Source: Peteryoungia rhizophila
GTDB taxonomy: Bacteria > Pseudomonadota > Alphaproteobacteria > Rhizobiales > Rhizobiaceae
Reading direction: 5' to 3'
NCBI RefSeq assembly: GCF_004912145.1
Contig: NZ_STGT01000004.1
Coordinates: forward strand, 1-64,000
DNA: 64,000 bases
The translations under genes and the position numbers were made by a program. This document shows positions 25,381 to 34,115 of the stretch, piece after piece. Within the stretch, counting starts at the first letter, position 1, and each line of letters begins with the position of its first letter. The notes under the pieces were generated by a model, which did no database searches, was not told where the DNA came from, and saw only the letters and a program-made list of their open reading frames with translations.

Positions 25381-26562
25381 ATGAGATACGTCATTGTAGG
25401 CGCTGGCGAAGCGGGTCTTCGCGCCGCACTGGCCTTACATCAAGCGGGCGAACAAGACGTAACCCTCCTCAATGGAGAGGTGCTGGGAAGCTATGAGCGG
25501 CCAGCGCTCTCCAAGCCGTCGCCCGACGGCCTGTTTCACAAGCCTATTGCCGCTGACCTGACTGGCATCAAGCTGCAGAGCGGGAAAAAGGCCGTCGGGA
25601 TTGATCGCGGCGCAAAACGGGTGTTTTGCGATGATGGATCCGGGGTTCCTTATGACAAGCTCCTGCTTGCGACAGGTGCCAATCCGAGGCGCTTGTATAC
25701 AGCAGAACGTGATAGCACGCTCGAGCTGCGCACCGTGGACGATGCGAAGCGCATTTATGAGGCCGCCCAGCCAGGAGGGCGTGCAGTAGTTATCGGAGCT
25801 GGTCTCATCGGCATGGAACTGGCAGCAGAGCTCGTCCGGCGTGAACTTTCAGTGACGGTTCTCGAAGCAGGTCCACGTGCGCTTGGACGCGCGGTGCCGT
25901 CAATTCTCGCAGACATGATCGTGAAACGGCACGTGGCGGCAGGCGTGTCGTTCCATTTTGACTGTAAGATCACTCGGATTTCGGCAGGCAGGTTGGAGCT
26001 TGCTGACAAGACGACAATTGAAGCGGATCTGATCATCGCTTCGATTGGCGTGGATCCTGAGGTGTCCCTTGCGGCAACAGCCGGGTTGGAATGCGCCAAC
26101 GGGATCGTAACGAATGCCAATCTTCAAACCTCAGATGAGAGCATCTATGCGGCAGGAGATTGCGCTTGTGTCGACCATCCGATCTACGGCTTGAGACGCT
26201 TTGAAACATGGCGCAACGCTGTAGACCAGGGAACATTTGCAGCAAAGGCAATGATGGGAGCGGAAGCATCGTTTGACGCTATCCCGTGGTTCTGGTCAGA
26301 CCAGCACGACTTGAGTCTGCAGGTTTGCGGCCTCGCAGAGGACCGCCTCGATGCGGTGTGCAGGGAGGGAACGGACGGTTCCATCATGCTTTTCTATCTG
26401 GATGCTGAAGGCCGGCTAGTTGGAGCCGCAGGACTGGCACCAGGCAACACTATCGGACGTGATGTCCGTCTCGCAGAGATTATGATCGCTGCGCGGAGCG
26501 CTCCAGACAAATCGCTATTGGCAGATACCAGCGTGAAGCTCAAGTCCCTCTTGCGATCCTAA
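25381..26562 (+). CDS. FAD-dependent ferredoxin reductase (MocF-like)
   Basis: This 393-residue flavoprotein has two dinucleotide-binding motifs: FAD at the N-terminus (RYVIVGAGEAGLRAALAL) and NAD(P) at about 137-150 (AVVIGAGLIGMELAAELV). It also has the FAD contact SIYAAGDCACVDHP and a C-terminal reductase domain (FWSDQHDLSLQVCGLAED). This is the usual build of reductases that feed Rieske or 2Fe-2S ferredoxins of oxygenases. With the Rieske ferredoxin and membrane hydroxylase it completes an NAD(P)H-to-O2 electron chain. It is the last gene of the operon and is followed by a strong hairpin. Confidence 0.9.
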   Translation: MRYVIVGAGEAGLRAALALHQAGEQDVTLLNGEVLGSYERPALSKPSPDGLFHKPIAADLTGIKLQSGKKAVGIDRGAKRVFCDDGSGVPYDKLLLATGANPRRLYTAERDSTLELRTVDDAKRIYEAAQPGGRAVVIGAGLIGMELAAELVRRELSVTVLEAGPRALGRAVPSILADMIVKRHVAAGVSFHFDCKITRISAGRLELADKTTIEADLIIASIGVDPEVSLAATAGLECANGIVTNANLQTSDESIYAAGDCACVDHPIYGLRRFETWRNAVDQGTFAAKAMMGAEASFDAIPWFWSDQHDLSLQVCGLAEDRLDAVCREGTDGSIMLFYLDAEGRLVGAAGLAPGNTIGRDVRLAEIMIAARSAPDKSLLADTSVKLKSLLRS

Positions 26563-26635
26563 CCAACAGAAGCCGACAGCCAGTTATCTGGCCTTCGAGC
26601 ATCTGGCGCGCCTGATTTCATCTCATCAGACGCGC

Positions 26636-26672
26636 GGAGGCGATACAATTCGGGGGAATTCGTATCGCCTCC
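26636..26672 (+). terminator. Strong hairpin terminator between the hydroxylase operon and purU
   Basis: An 11-base-pair stem (ggaggcgatac/gtatcgcctcc) is extended inward by a bulged aattc pairing around a G-rich loop and followed by ttctct. It separates the catabolic operon from purU-folD, so the two are probably distinct transcripts. Confidence 0.75.
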
Positions 26673-26726
26673 TTCTCTAACTTACTCCCAATTCTGATTT
26701 ACAAACGATGTGGAGCATTTTGATCG

Positions 26727-27611
26727 ATGAAGAACTATGTGCTGACCGTAACCTGCGCGTCCACTCGCGGCATCGTGGCTGCGATTTCAGGTTATCTTGC
26801 CGAGCAGGGCTGCAACATCGTCGATAGCTCACAGTTCGACGACCTCCACACCGGCCAGTTCTTCATGCGGGTTTCCTTCATCTCGGAGGAAGGCGCCAAT
26901 GAAGCCAAGCTTGAGAAGGGTTTCCTACCCGTCGCAGAGAAATTCGGCATGAACTGGAACCTGCATGACGCCGCCAAGCGCATGAAGGTCCTGCTGATGG
27001 TCTCACGCTTCGGCCACTGCCTCAACGACCTGCTCTACCGCTGGAAGATCGGTGCGCTGCCGATCGAGATCGTCGGCGTAGTCTCCAACCACTTCGACTA
27101 CCAGAAGGTCGTCATGAACCACGACATCCCCTTCCACCACATCAAGGTCACCAAGGAAAACAAGCCGGAAGCGGAAGCACGGATCATGGATCTCGTCGAG
27201 CAGACCGGCACCGAACTCATCGTGCTCGCCCGTTACATGCAGGTCCTCTCGGATGACATGTGCAAGAAGATGTCCGGCAAGATCATCAACATCCATCACT
27301 CCTTCCTGCCCTCCTTCAAGGGTGCAAACCCCTACAAGCAGGCCTTCGAGCGCGGGGTGAAGCTGATCGGGGCAACCGCCCACTACGTCACGGCTGATCT
27401 TGATGAAGGTCCGATCATCGAGCAGGACGTTGCCCGCATCACCCATGCCCAGTCGGCGGAAGATTACGTCTCGATCGGTCGAGACGTCGAAAGCCAGGTG
27501 CTGGCACGCGCGATCCACGCACACATCCACCACCGCACCTTCATCAACGGCAACCGCACGGTGGTATTCCCGGCAAGCCCGGGTTCCTACGCCTCCGAGC
27601 GCATGGGGTGA
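26727..27611 (+). CDS. purU: Formyltetrahydrofolate deformylase
   Basis: PurU hydrolyses 10-formyl-tetrahydrofolate to formate and tetrahydrofolate. The 294-residue protein has an N-terminal ACT domain ([20 protein letters not shown]) and a formyltransferase-like catalytic domain with [29 protein letters not shown] and [17 protein letters not shown]; the His-His-Ser-Phe-Leu-Pro segment carries the catalytic His, and an Asp follows later in [12 protein letters not shown]. Its stop overlaps the folD GTG. In rhizobia such pairs commonly serve demethylation pathways by draining folate-bound C1 units, which suits the O-demethylase-like operon upstream. Confidence 0.95.
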   Translation: MKNYVLTVTCASTRGIVAAISGYLAEQGCNIVDSSQFDDLHTGQFFMRVSFISEEGANEAKLEKGFLPVAEKFGMNWNLHDAAKRMKVLLMVSRFGHCLNDLLYRWKIGALPIEIVGVVSNHFDYQKVVMNHDIPFHHIKVTKENKPEAEARIMDLVEQTGTELIVLARYMQVLSDDMCKKMSGKIINIHHSFLPSFKGANPYKQAFERGVKLIGATAHYVTADLDEGPIIEQDVARITHAQSAEDYVSIGRDVESQVLARAIHAHIHHRTFINGNRTVVFPASPGSYASERMG

Positions 27612-28513
27612 TCATGACAGTTGTCATCGACGGAAAAGCAGCCGCCGCTTCGGTGATCGAAGCGGTAACCTCAGCAGCAACGACGCTGGAAAGCTCCGGC
27701 CATCGCAAGCCGGGTCTCGCGGTCGTCATTGTCGGCAATGATCCGGCAAGCCACGCTTATGTCGGCGCAAAAAGCCGCATGGCCAAGCAGTGCGGCTTCA
27801 ACTCCATCCAGCACACGCTGCCGGAAACGACGTCGCAGGACGAATTGATGGCGCTTGTAGCCTCGCTGAATGCCGATCCCGCAGTCGACGGGATCCTGGT
27901 CCAGCTCCCGCTTCCGAAGCATCTCGACAGCGAGCCGATCATCCAGTCGATCCTGCCGGAAAAGGATGTCGACGGTCTCCACATCCTCAATGCCGGTAAA
28001 CTCGCAACCGGTGACCTGAAGACCGGGCTCATCTCCTGCACGCCCGCCGGCGCCATGATCTTGGTTCGCCAGATTCATGGCAAGGATCTGTCCGGCCTCA
28101 ACGCCCTGGTCATCGGCCGCTCGAACCTCTTCGGCAAGCCGATGGCGCAGCTTCTGCTGAATGCCAACGCCACCGTCACCATCGGCCATTCGCGCAGCCG
28201 TAATCTGCCGGAACTCGCCCGTCAGGCCGACATTCTAGTCGCTGCCGTCGGTCGAGCCGAAATGGTCAAGGCCGACTGGCTGAAGCCGGGCGCGACCGTG
28301 ATCGATGTCGGCATCAATCGCGTCGCGGCTCCGGAAAAGGGCGAGGGAAAGTCCAAGCTGGTGGGCGACGTCGCCTTTGCCGAATGCAAGCCGATTGCGA
28401 AGGCCATCTCTCCGGTGCCGGGCGGTGTCGGACCGATGACGATCGCCATGCTGATGGCCAATACCGTGATCGCCGCCCATCGCCGGGCGGGTGTCGCTGC
28501 GCCAAGGTTCTGA
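27608..28513 (+). CDS. folD: Bifunctional methylene-THF dehydrogenase/methenyl-THF cyclohydrolase
   Basis: FolD converts 5,10-methylene-THF to 10-formyl-THF, the PurU substrate. The protein of 299-301 residues has the conserved Lys motif [14 protein letters not shown], the [13 protein letters not shown] loop and PEKDVDGLH, and the NADP site [17 protein letters not shown] ending with [14 protein letters not shown]. The start is either GTG 27608 (four-base overlap with purU) or ATG 27614. Together PurU and FolD form a complete oxidative C1 exit to formate. Catalytic Lys and Asp positions look intact. Confidence 0.95.
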   Translation: MIMTVVIDGKAAAASVIEAVTSAATTLESSGHRKPGLAVVIVGNDPASHAYVGAKSRMAKQCGFNSIQHTLPETTSQDELMALVASLNADPAVDGILVQLPLPKHLDSEPIIQSILPEKDVDGLHILNAGKLATGDLKTGLISCTPAGAMILVRQIHGKDLSGLNALVIGRSNLFGKPMAQLLLNANATVTIGHSRSRNLPELARQADILVAAVGRAEMVKADWLKPGATVIDVGINRVAAPEKGEGKSKLVGDVAFAECKPIAKAISPVPGGVGPMTIAMLMANTVIAAHRRAGVAAPRF

Positions 28514-28702
28514 GTGGAGCTACCGGGCTCTCGGTACGCAACCCACCCGGGTTACGGGCCCCCTTGTTCGATCCTCTTCGTCCGCTTTTGGGCGTTTAAG
28601 TTATTGTCCCTATGTCCGAGTAGAAGGCGCGAAGCAGAACAAATTCGTCGGAACAAACTGAGGGGAAACGAGCGGCCCCACGACGTGCAGACCCGTCCCC
28701 TG

Positions 28703-28930
28703 TCAGATCTCAGTCCGCTCGGCCAGCTTTAGTGCGTCCTCAATGTCGATGCGGAGATACCTGACTGTGTTCTCGATCTTGATATTGCCAAGCAGGATCT
28801 GGATGGCTCGAAGGTTGCCGGTGGCCTGGTAAATCATGGTAGCCAATCTACGAGCGAGCAGTTCCGGCGCCTCACGAGCGACCACGGCATCACCTTCTCC
28901 GTGAGCCATCTCTGGAAATGTCTTGGACAA
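28703..28930 (-). pseudogene. C-terminal fragment of a tyrosine recombinase/integrase
   Basis: The translation ends ARRLATMIYQATGNLRAIQI, LLGNIKIENTVRYLRID, IEDALKLAERTEI. This is the C-terminal end of the short phage-type integrases common in rhizobia; the Tyr of TVRYL is the nucleophile position, while the usual LLGH His reads LLGN. The N-terminal catalytic part is missing, and the upstream part of the frame does not match the family. It is a decayed remnant lying against the IS fragment. Confidence 0.75.
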
Positions 28931-29146
28931 CGCCGCAATGGAAGGCTTCTTCTCATCCCTGAAAACGGAGAGAACAGCACGGAGGGTCTATCGCACAAGG
29001 AACGACGCCAGAGCAGATGTGTTCGATTACATCGAGCGCTTCTACAATTCTAAGCGTCGCCACTCGCCACTGGGCTATCTCAGCCCAATGACTTTGAAAC
29101 CAAGGTGGGATTAGCTTAACTCGCGTCCAAAAACCAGTAGCAGGCC
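28919..29146 (+). mobile_element. 3' remnant of an IS3-family element (OrfB transposase end)
   Basis: The frame 28923-29114 encodes 63 residues matching the end of IS3-type transposases: DNAAMEGFFSSLKTERTARR, DVFDYIERFYNSKRRHSPLG and YLSP. The catalytic Glu sits in MEGFFSSLK. The rest of OrfB and OrfA are absent. After the stop, about 30 bases run to caggcca at about 29146, which looks like the terminal inverted repeat end (...CA) of the element. BLUF-coding sequence begins immediately after. Confidence 0.75.
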
Positions 29147-29468
29147 ACTTCGACAGTACGATTTTGAGTGGAATCCTTACGGAGGCCAGGCGCGCAAATG
29201 TCCGGGACGACATCACGGGTGCCCTTATCTGCCGGGCAGACATCTACCTGGCGAGCGCGATGATCGCCACCTGGAGGTTAAGGTGCATGTTGCAGAGCAC
29301 GCATCGGAGCGGGCGTTCGGAGAATGGGCCATGTTGCACGGCCCGGCGGCAACATGGATCTGGACGCAAGACGAGATTGCAGGTGGCGCCCTTATGCGAA
29401 CGACACCTGAAGAGATAACGAGATTTTTCCTAAGACTTCGCCGTAGCGGGGCTGCTGGCGATAAGTGA
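29147..29468 (+). pseudogene. Broken BLUF blue-light photoreceptor gene
   Basis: Two frames give consecutive parts of a BLUF domain. The first (from the IS end) reads HFDSTILSGILTEARRANVR then DDITGALICRADIYL, the flavin-pocket helix region. The second, shifted by two bases near 29250, reads RDDRHLEVKVHVAEH, FGEWAMLHGPAATWIWT and EEITRFFLRL, the C-terminal part with the conserved Trp/Met strand. The intervening L-Q-x-L-E-G segment is deleted at the frame change, and the N-terminus including the critical Tyr has been removed by the IS. Both lesions make it non-functional. Confidence 0.7.
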
Positions 29469-29782
29469 CGAGTGTGCGCATCAAGCTGCCTTGGCAAAAG
29501 ATCGGTATAACGCTAACGCAGTCGACCGAGGAGCGGGCGTGATGGCCATACTACCAGCGGTCTCCTGGCCGCCCGCCGTTTGCTGGGATCTAACTCAGTT
29601 GAAGGTATTAGAAGCCTTGTCCCAACCCAACTAGCCTTCATGGTTCGCGAGCCACGCGCCTCGTAAATCCACGAACAGTGGCGTGGTGAACCTACTTCAG
29701 AACAGCAGGTGAAGGAGTCACGAGTCGCTCTGGGTGGCCATCCCGCTTATCAATCCTGCTCGGCGGAGATAAGCAAAGCAAG
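29469..29782. other. Intergenic region after the mobile-element scar
   Basis: About 310 bases between the BLUF remnant and the FGGY kinase gene. No gene or strong repeat is supported. Confidence 0.4.
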
Positions 29783-31390
29783 TCAGAGAGACCGTATCGT
29801 TCTCGACACCTCCTGGAGCTTTAGGAAAGCCTGATAGCGCCTGGCGTGAATATCGGCCACTTCCTGGCCTCCTGGCGCATAATCGGCGGCACGCCTGGAC
29901 AGTGAACGCATCGCAGCATGAACGTCGGGAAATACTGATGCAGCGACGCTGCCAAGGATCGCTGAACCGAGCAGGACTGGCTCTTCGGCAGCCGGCGCCA
30001 CGACCGGTTTAGCGCATGCATCTGCCAGGATCTGGCGCACCAGCGGGCTTGCACCCGCACCGCCGCTGATCACCACCCGCTTGACGGAAGCCCCCGCATT
30101 TGCCTGCGTCTCGATGATTTGGCGCAAGCCGTAGCCGATGCCACAAAGGCCAGCGATGTAGAGCGCAACGAGACTCTCAAAATCATGCTCCATGCCGAGA
30201 CCGGCAATCACCGCACGAGCATGTGGATCGGCAAAGGGTGCTCGATTGCCGAGAAATTCCGGCACAACATGCAGGCCTGCAGCCAACTCGACGGCGTCAG
30301 AAGAATTCCCGACCTTCAGCGCTGCTTGTTCAGACATATAAGCCGGCAGCGACTTGCCTTCGGCACGCGCCTTGGCTGTGGCTTCGATGGATGCCGGATG
30401 GAAGGACAAGAGCTGGTCGATCGCGACACCGGCTGCACTCTGACCACCTTCGTTCAGCCACATGCCAGGGACCATGGCCGAGTAATACGGTCCCCAGACG
30501 CCGGGCACGAAAACGGGTTCCGTCGTAGAGGTCATGGTACAGGATGATGTGCCGAAGACATAAGCCAGGTTCTCCACCGGCTTGCCGCCGATGCCGACCG
30601 TACCGATCCCGCCCGCATGAGCGTCGATCATACCGGCTGCAACTGCGGTCCCCTGTTTAAGGCCCATCGCTTCTGCGGCTTCGTTCGTAAGTCCCTGCCC
30701 TAATCGGGTGCCTGGTTCGACGATTTTAGTGCCGATGCGGGCAAAGCCCTCGGCCACCAGCTCCTGGAGGCCGATCGTCTCGAAATAGCTTTGATCCCAG
30801 CGCGCCTCATGGGCAAGATAGGTCCACTTGCAAGTCACCGTGCAGGTGGAGCGCGCGAGGTCGCTGGTCGATTTCCAGGTGAGGAAGTCGGCGAGATCGA
30901 AGAACTGCCAGGCGCCACTGAAAGTCGCCGGGCGGTTTTCCTTCAGCCACAGGATCTTCGGCGTTTGCATCTCCGGCGAGATACGACCGCCGACATAGCG
31001 CAGGACGTCATGGCCCATGGCATTGATCCGCTCGGCCTGGGCAACGGCACGATGATCCATCCAGACAATGATGTCGCGCTCTGTTTCCTCTGACGGGCCG
31101 ACCGCGAGCGGTCTGCCGCCCTCGCCCAGCACCACCAGCGAGCAAGTCGCATCAAAGCCAAGGCCGACGACCTGATCAGGCTTGACGCCCGCTGCCTGCA
31201 CGGCTTCACGAATGATCGTACAGACCGCGTTCCAGATTTCGCTACTCGACTGCTCGACAATCGAAACCGCCTCGCGGAAGAGCGTGATATCGCGCTTGGC
31301 GACCGACAGCATGCGACCTTCAAGGTCGAAAAGACCCGCACGCGCGCTGCCCGTGCCGACATCGACGCCGATGACGTAACTCTTGGCCAT
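29783..31390 (-). CDS. FGGY-family carbohydrate (pentulose-type) kinase
   Basis: This 535-residue sugar kinase matches the ribulokinase-like branch of the FGGY family: DVGTGSARAGLFDLEGRML at the N-terminus, SIVEQSSSEIWNAVC, GLGFDATCSLVVLG, IVWMDHRAVAQAERIN and GMIDAHAGGIGTVGIGG. The C-terminal ATP site reads RVVISGGAGASPLVRQI. The ATG at 31390 has an agga site nine bases upstream; a TTG at 31399 is less likely. It is the last gene of a minus-strand transport/kinase operon. It would phosphorylate an imported ketose or polyol or a product of it; the exact substrate cannot be read from the sequence. Confidence 0.9.
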   Translation of the reverse strand: MAKSYVIGVDVGTGSARAGLFDLEGRMLSVAKRDITLFREAVSIVEQSSSEIWNAVCTIIREAVQAAGVKPDQVVGLGFDATCSLVVLGEGGRPLAVGPSEETERDIIVWMDHRAVAQAERINAMGHDVLRYVGGRISPEMQTPKILWLKENRPATFSGAWQFFDLADFLTWKSTSDLARSTCTVTCKWTYLAHEARWDQSYFETIGLQELVAEGFARIGTKIVEPGTRLGQGLTNEAAEAMGLKQGTAVAAGMIDAHAGGIGTVGIGGKPVENLAYVFGTSSCTMTSTTEPVFVPGVWGPYYSAMVPGMWLNEGGQSAAGVAIDQLLSFHPASIEATAKARAEGKSLPAYMSEQAALKVGNSSDAVELAAGLHVVPEFLGNRAPFADPHARAVIAGLGMEHDFESLVALYIAGLCGIGYGLRQIIETQANAGASVKRVVISGGAGASPLVRQILADACAKPVVAPAAEEPVLLGSAILGSVAASVFPDVHAAMRSLSRRAADYAPGGQEVADIHARRYQAFLKLQEVSRTIRSL

Positions 31391-31421
31391 TCCGGTCAAT
31401 CCTGCTTATGGTCGCCCAATG

Positions 31422-32069
31422 TCATTGGCTGGCCGCGAATTCGCCCATCCGTCTAATCAGAAAAAGTCCGACGGTTGCGCCGGCATCCTGAAGTCCCAGG
31501 GTCTTTTCTTGGAAGGCTGCGGCCTTTCCATGCTGGGCTACCATCGATTTTGTCGCCTCCAGCGCATCTTCTGCAGCCTTGACAGCCGAGGAAAGCGCAT
31601 CCGTGAGATCCGCACCTCTTTCAGCCTCGACCTCGAGCGCCCTGGTGAGCGGATCAAGCACGTCGAGCAGCGTCTTGTCGCCGACCTTTGCCTTGCCTCT
31701 TTCAGCGATGCCATCGGTATAGGCTCGCCAGAACTGCGCAAGTGCTGCCGTGTCCAAGGCATCCAGTCCCTCGACAGCCTTGCTCGCCCTCAAGAAGCCG
31801 GTCGCCGTCAGGGTTCCCATGGTCGACGGCGCAGTCCGGGCCATGGTCGCACCGGCGGTCCGCAGAAGTTTGGACAACCCAGCATCCGCGCCTTCGGCAG
31901 CGACAGCTTCGGCGGCGGCGGCAAAAGACTTGGACATCGTGATCCCGAGATCACTGTCACCGACCTTGCCATCGAGCGCGATAAGGAATTCACGCTGCTC
32001 GGCAAAAAGTTGCTGCCAGCTTTGGAACAGGGCGATCAGGTGGCCCGCGTCCAGTTTTACGAGGCTCAT
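31422..32069 (-). CDS. dhaL: DhaL-like ADP/ATP-binding kinase subunit
   Basis: This protein of about 215 residues has the DhaL helical-barrel nucleotide-binding fold. The Mg-ATP binding Asp triad lies in ALDGKVGDSDLGITM, followed by ATMARTAPSTMGTLTATGF and KVGDKTLLDVLDP. With the DhaK-like protein encoded upstream it should form an ATP-dependent dihydroxyacetone-type kinase; no phosphotransferase DhaM is present. In sugar ABC operons such pairs often act on C4 or branched ketoses (erythrulose, apulose) rather than dihydroxyacetone. The ATG at 32069 is four bases from the dhaK stop. Confidence 0.9.
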   Translation of the reverse strand: MSLVKLDAGHLIALFQSWQQLFAEQREFLIALDGKVGDSDLGITMSKSFAAAAEAVAAEGADAGLSKLLRTAGATMARTAPSTMGTLTATGFLRASKAVEGLDALDTAALAQFWRAYTDGIAERGKAKVGDKTLLDVLDPLTRALEVEAERGADLTDALSSAVKAAEDALEATKSMVAQHGKAAAFQEKTLGLQDAGATVGLFLIRRMGEFAASQ

Positions 32070-32073
32070 GGCG

Positions 32074-33087
32074 TTATCCCGCAATATGCTTGAAGAACGG
32101 TGTGTTGGAGGGCGCCGCCATCAGGCGGTCGAGTTCGGCATCCAGATGCAAGATCGAGATGGACGCACCCGCCATTTCCATCGAGGTTGCGAACTCCCCG
32201 ATCCAGACATGCTTGGCCTTTACACCGCGAGCATCGAGAAGCTGCCTCACCCGGCGGAACAAGATGTAGAGCTCTTCCAGCGGGGTGCCGCCGAGACCAT
32301 TGATCAGAACCGCTACATCTTCCCCTGACGTGTAGTCCGTCTCCTTGAAGATCCGATCCATCATCTCGTCGACAACGGCATCTGCGGGAGCGAGCTTCTT
32401 GCGGCTGATGCCAGGCTCGCCATGGATGCCCATGCCGATTTCCATCTCGTCCTCACCGATCGAGAAAGTAGCATGGCCGATTTCCGGAACGACGCAGCTC
32501 GACAGCGCGACCCCCATGGTCCGGGTCCTTGAACGTGCCTTGTCGGCGATCCGAGCCACCTCATCCAGCGAAAGACCCTCTGCAGCAGCAGCACCTGCCG
32601 CCTTGTAGATGAAGAAGATGCCAGCTACTCCGCGGCGCTTGTGTTCTTCGCCGACGATTGAAGAGGCGACGTCGTCGTTTCCGACGACCTGCTTGACGGC
32701 AATCCCATCGAGGTCCGCAAGTTCGGCAGCCATGTCGAAATTGATAATGTCGCCAGAATAGTTACCGTAGATGTAGAGGACCCCTGCCCCCTGATCGACG
32801 GCTTTGGTCACCTGATACATCTGCTCGGCGCTCGGCGACTGGAAGACGCCACCGACGGCGGCCCCGTCAAGCATGCCGTCGCCGACAAATCCCAGGAAGG
32901 TGGGAAGATGGCCCGAGCCACCGCCGGTGGTCAGCCCAACCTTGCCGGCCTTTGGTTTTGCGGTCACGAGGCAACGCAGGTCGCCATTTGCGTAAGTCAC
33001 CATCGGATGGGCGGCGTAGATGCCTTCCAGCATCTCGTCGACGAAGTCGACCGGATCGTTGAGAAACTTCTTCACTTTATCCTCCAC
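32074..33087 (-). CDS. dhaK: DhaK-like ketose-binding kinase subunit
   Basis: This 337-residue protein is of the dihydroxyacetone kinase K family. It shows TTGGGSGHLPTFLGFVGDGM (substrate loop), GNYSGDIINFDMAAE, and the His that forms a hemiaminal with the substrate ketone in MEIGMGIHGEPG. Ketose is bound covalently here and phosphorylated from ATP carried by DhaL. The C-terminal region VLINGLGGTPLEELYILFRR is conserved. It lies between a permease gene (two bases away) and dhaL. The substrate is inferred to be a short ketose delivered by the importer encoded upstream. Confidence 0.92.
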   Translation of the reverse strand: MEDKVKKFLNDPVDFVDEMLEGIYAAHPMVTYANGDLRCLVTAKPKAGKVGLTTGGGSGHLPTFLGFVGDGMLDGAAVGGVFQSPSAEQMYQVTKAVDQGAGVLYIYGNYSGDIINFDMAAELADLDGIAVKQVVGNDDVASSIVGEEHKRRGVAGIFFIYKAAGAAAAEGLSLDEVARIADKARSRTRTMGVALSSCVVPEIGHATFSIGEDEMEIGMGIHGEPGISRKKLAPADAVVDEMMDRIFKETDYTSGEDVAVLINGLGGTPLEELYILFRRVRQLLDARGVKAKHVWIGEFATSMEMAGASISILHLDAELDRLMAAPSNTPFFKHIAG

Positions 33088-33089
33088 TG

Positions 33090-34115
33090 TTACTTTTTGC
33101 GCTGACGCGTGACGAAGAAGGCAGCGGCAAGCAGGATGAAACTGCCAACGACTAGCCGCTGCCAGGTGCTCGGGATCCCGACGAGGACAAGCACGCTGTT
33201 GATGATGACGATCAAAAGAACGCCGAGGATGGTGCCAAGAACCGATCCGGTGCCACCAGTGATGCGGGCGCCCCCCAGAACGACAGCGGCAATCACATTG
33301 ATTTCGGTTCCCACGAGATCGAAGGGATTGGCCTGCCGGTTGGCGCAGACATGGATGATGCCGGCGAGGCCCGCCAAGGCCCCGGCATAACCGAACAGGA
33401 AGAGGTGCACGGTGCGCAGGCTGTAGCCCAAGCGCTCAGCGATACTCGCATTGCCGCCGACGGCGAAGATCGCACGCCCCATCAGTGTTCGATTGAGGAT
33501 CCACCAGGTAAGGATCGCTGCTGCCGGTAGGACGAGGAAGTAGAAGGGCAAAGTGACGGTCGCACCATTTGCCGTTTCGAACTGCAAAAGCGGCATGCGG
33601 CCGAAGGCGCCCATTTGCGGCGGCAGCGACATGATCCAAACGGTGCCGATGAAGGACAGAAGGAACCCGCGAAACAGATACTGGGTGCCGATCGTCACAA
33701 TCAGGGACGGCACCCGCAGGTGATGGACGAGGAGACCGTTGATCACGCCAAGCACCACACCGCCCAGCATCGACATCAAGATGATCAGGATCATCGGCGT
33801 GCCGGGCAGATAGGTTTGCACCAAGAGGGTCACCGAATACATGGTGAAGGCGGCAATGGCGGTAAACGAGACGTCGATGCCGCCGGCTGCAAGGATGACA
33901 AAGACGCCCAGCGCAAAGAGACCCATGACCACACTGGCACGGCCGATATCGATGAGGGTCGAGGGCTGCAGGAAGGCGGGATTGGCGACTGAGACAGCCA
34001 CACAAATGATGACCAGAAGTGCAAAGGTAATGGTTTCAGGGCGCCGCCTGATCAGGGATCCGATACCACCGGCACGACCGGAAGATAGCGATGCATCCGC
34101 TCTTGTCGTATTCAT
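33090..34115 (-). CDS. Sugar ABC transporter permease
   Basis: This 341-residue RbsC-type membrane protein has about nine spans and the signatures LAAGGIDVSFTAIAAFTMYS, PSLIVTIGTQYLFRG and LGGARITGGTGSVLGTILGV. It is the second permease of this importer, separated from the first by the ATPase and binding-protein genes, so the channel is probably a heterodimer. Its start overlaps the ATPase stop by four bases, and its stop is two bases from dhaK. Confidence 0.9.
   Translation of the reverse strand: MNTTRADASLSSGRAGGIGSLIRRRPETITFALLVIICVAVSVANPAFLQPSTLIDIGRASVVMGLFALGVFVILAAGGIDVSFTAIAAFTMYSVTLLVQTYLPGTPMILIILMSMLGGVVLGVINGLLVHHLRVPSLIVTIGTQYLFRGFLLSFIGTVWIMSLPPQMGAFGRMPLLQFETANGATVTLPFYFLVLPAAAILTWWILNRTLMGRAIFAVGGNASIAERLGYSLRTVHLFLFGYAGALAGLAGIIHVCANRQANPFDLVGTEINVIAAVVLGGARITGGTGSVLGTILGVLLIVIINSVLVLVGIPSTWQRLVVGSFILLAAAFFVTRQRKK

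Noticed and set aside
22375..26562. Calling the cluster a proven rhizopine (moc) locus
   Set aside because: The hydroxylase is of another family than MocD, the regulator is LacI rather than GntR type, and a PanB-like gene is added, so only similarity of layout is claimed.
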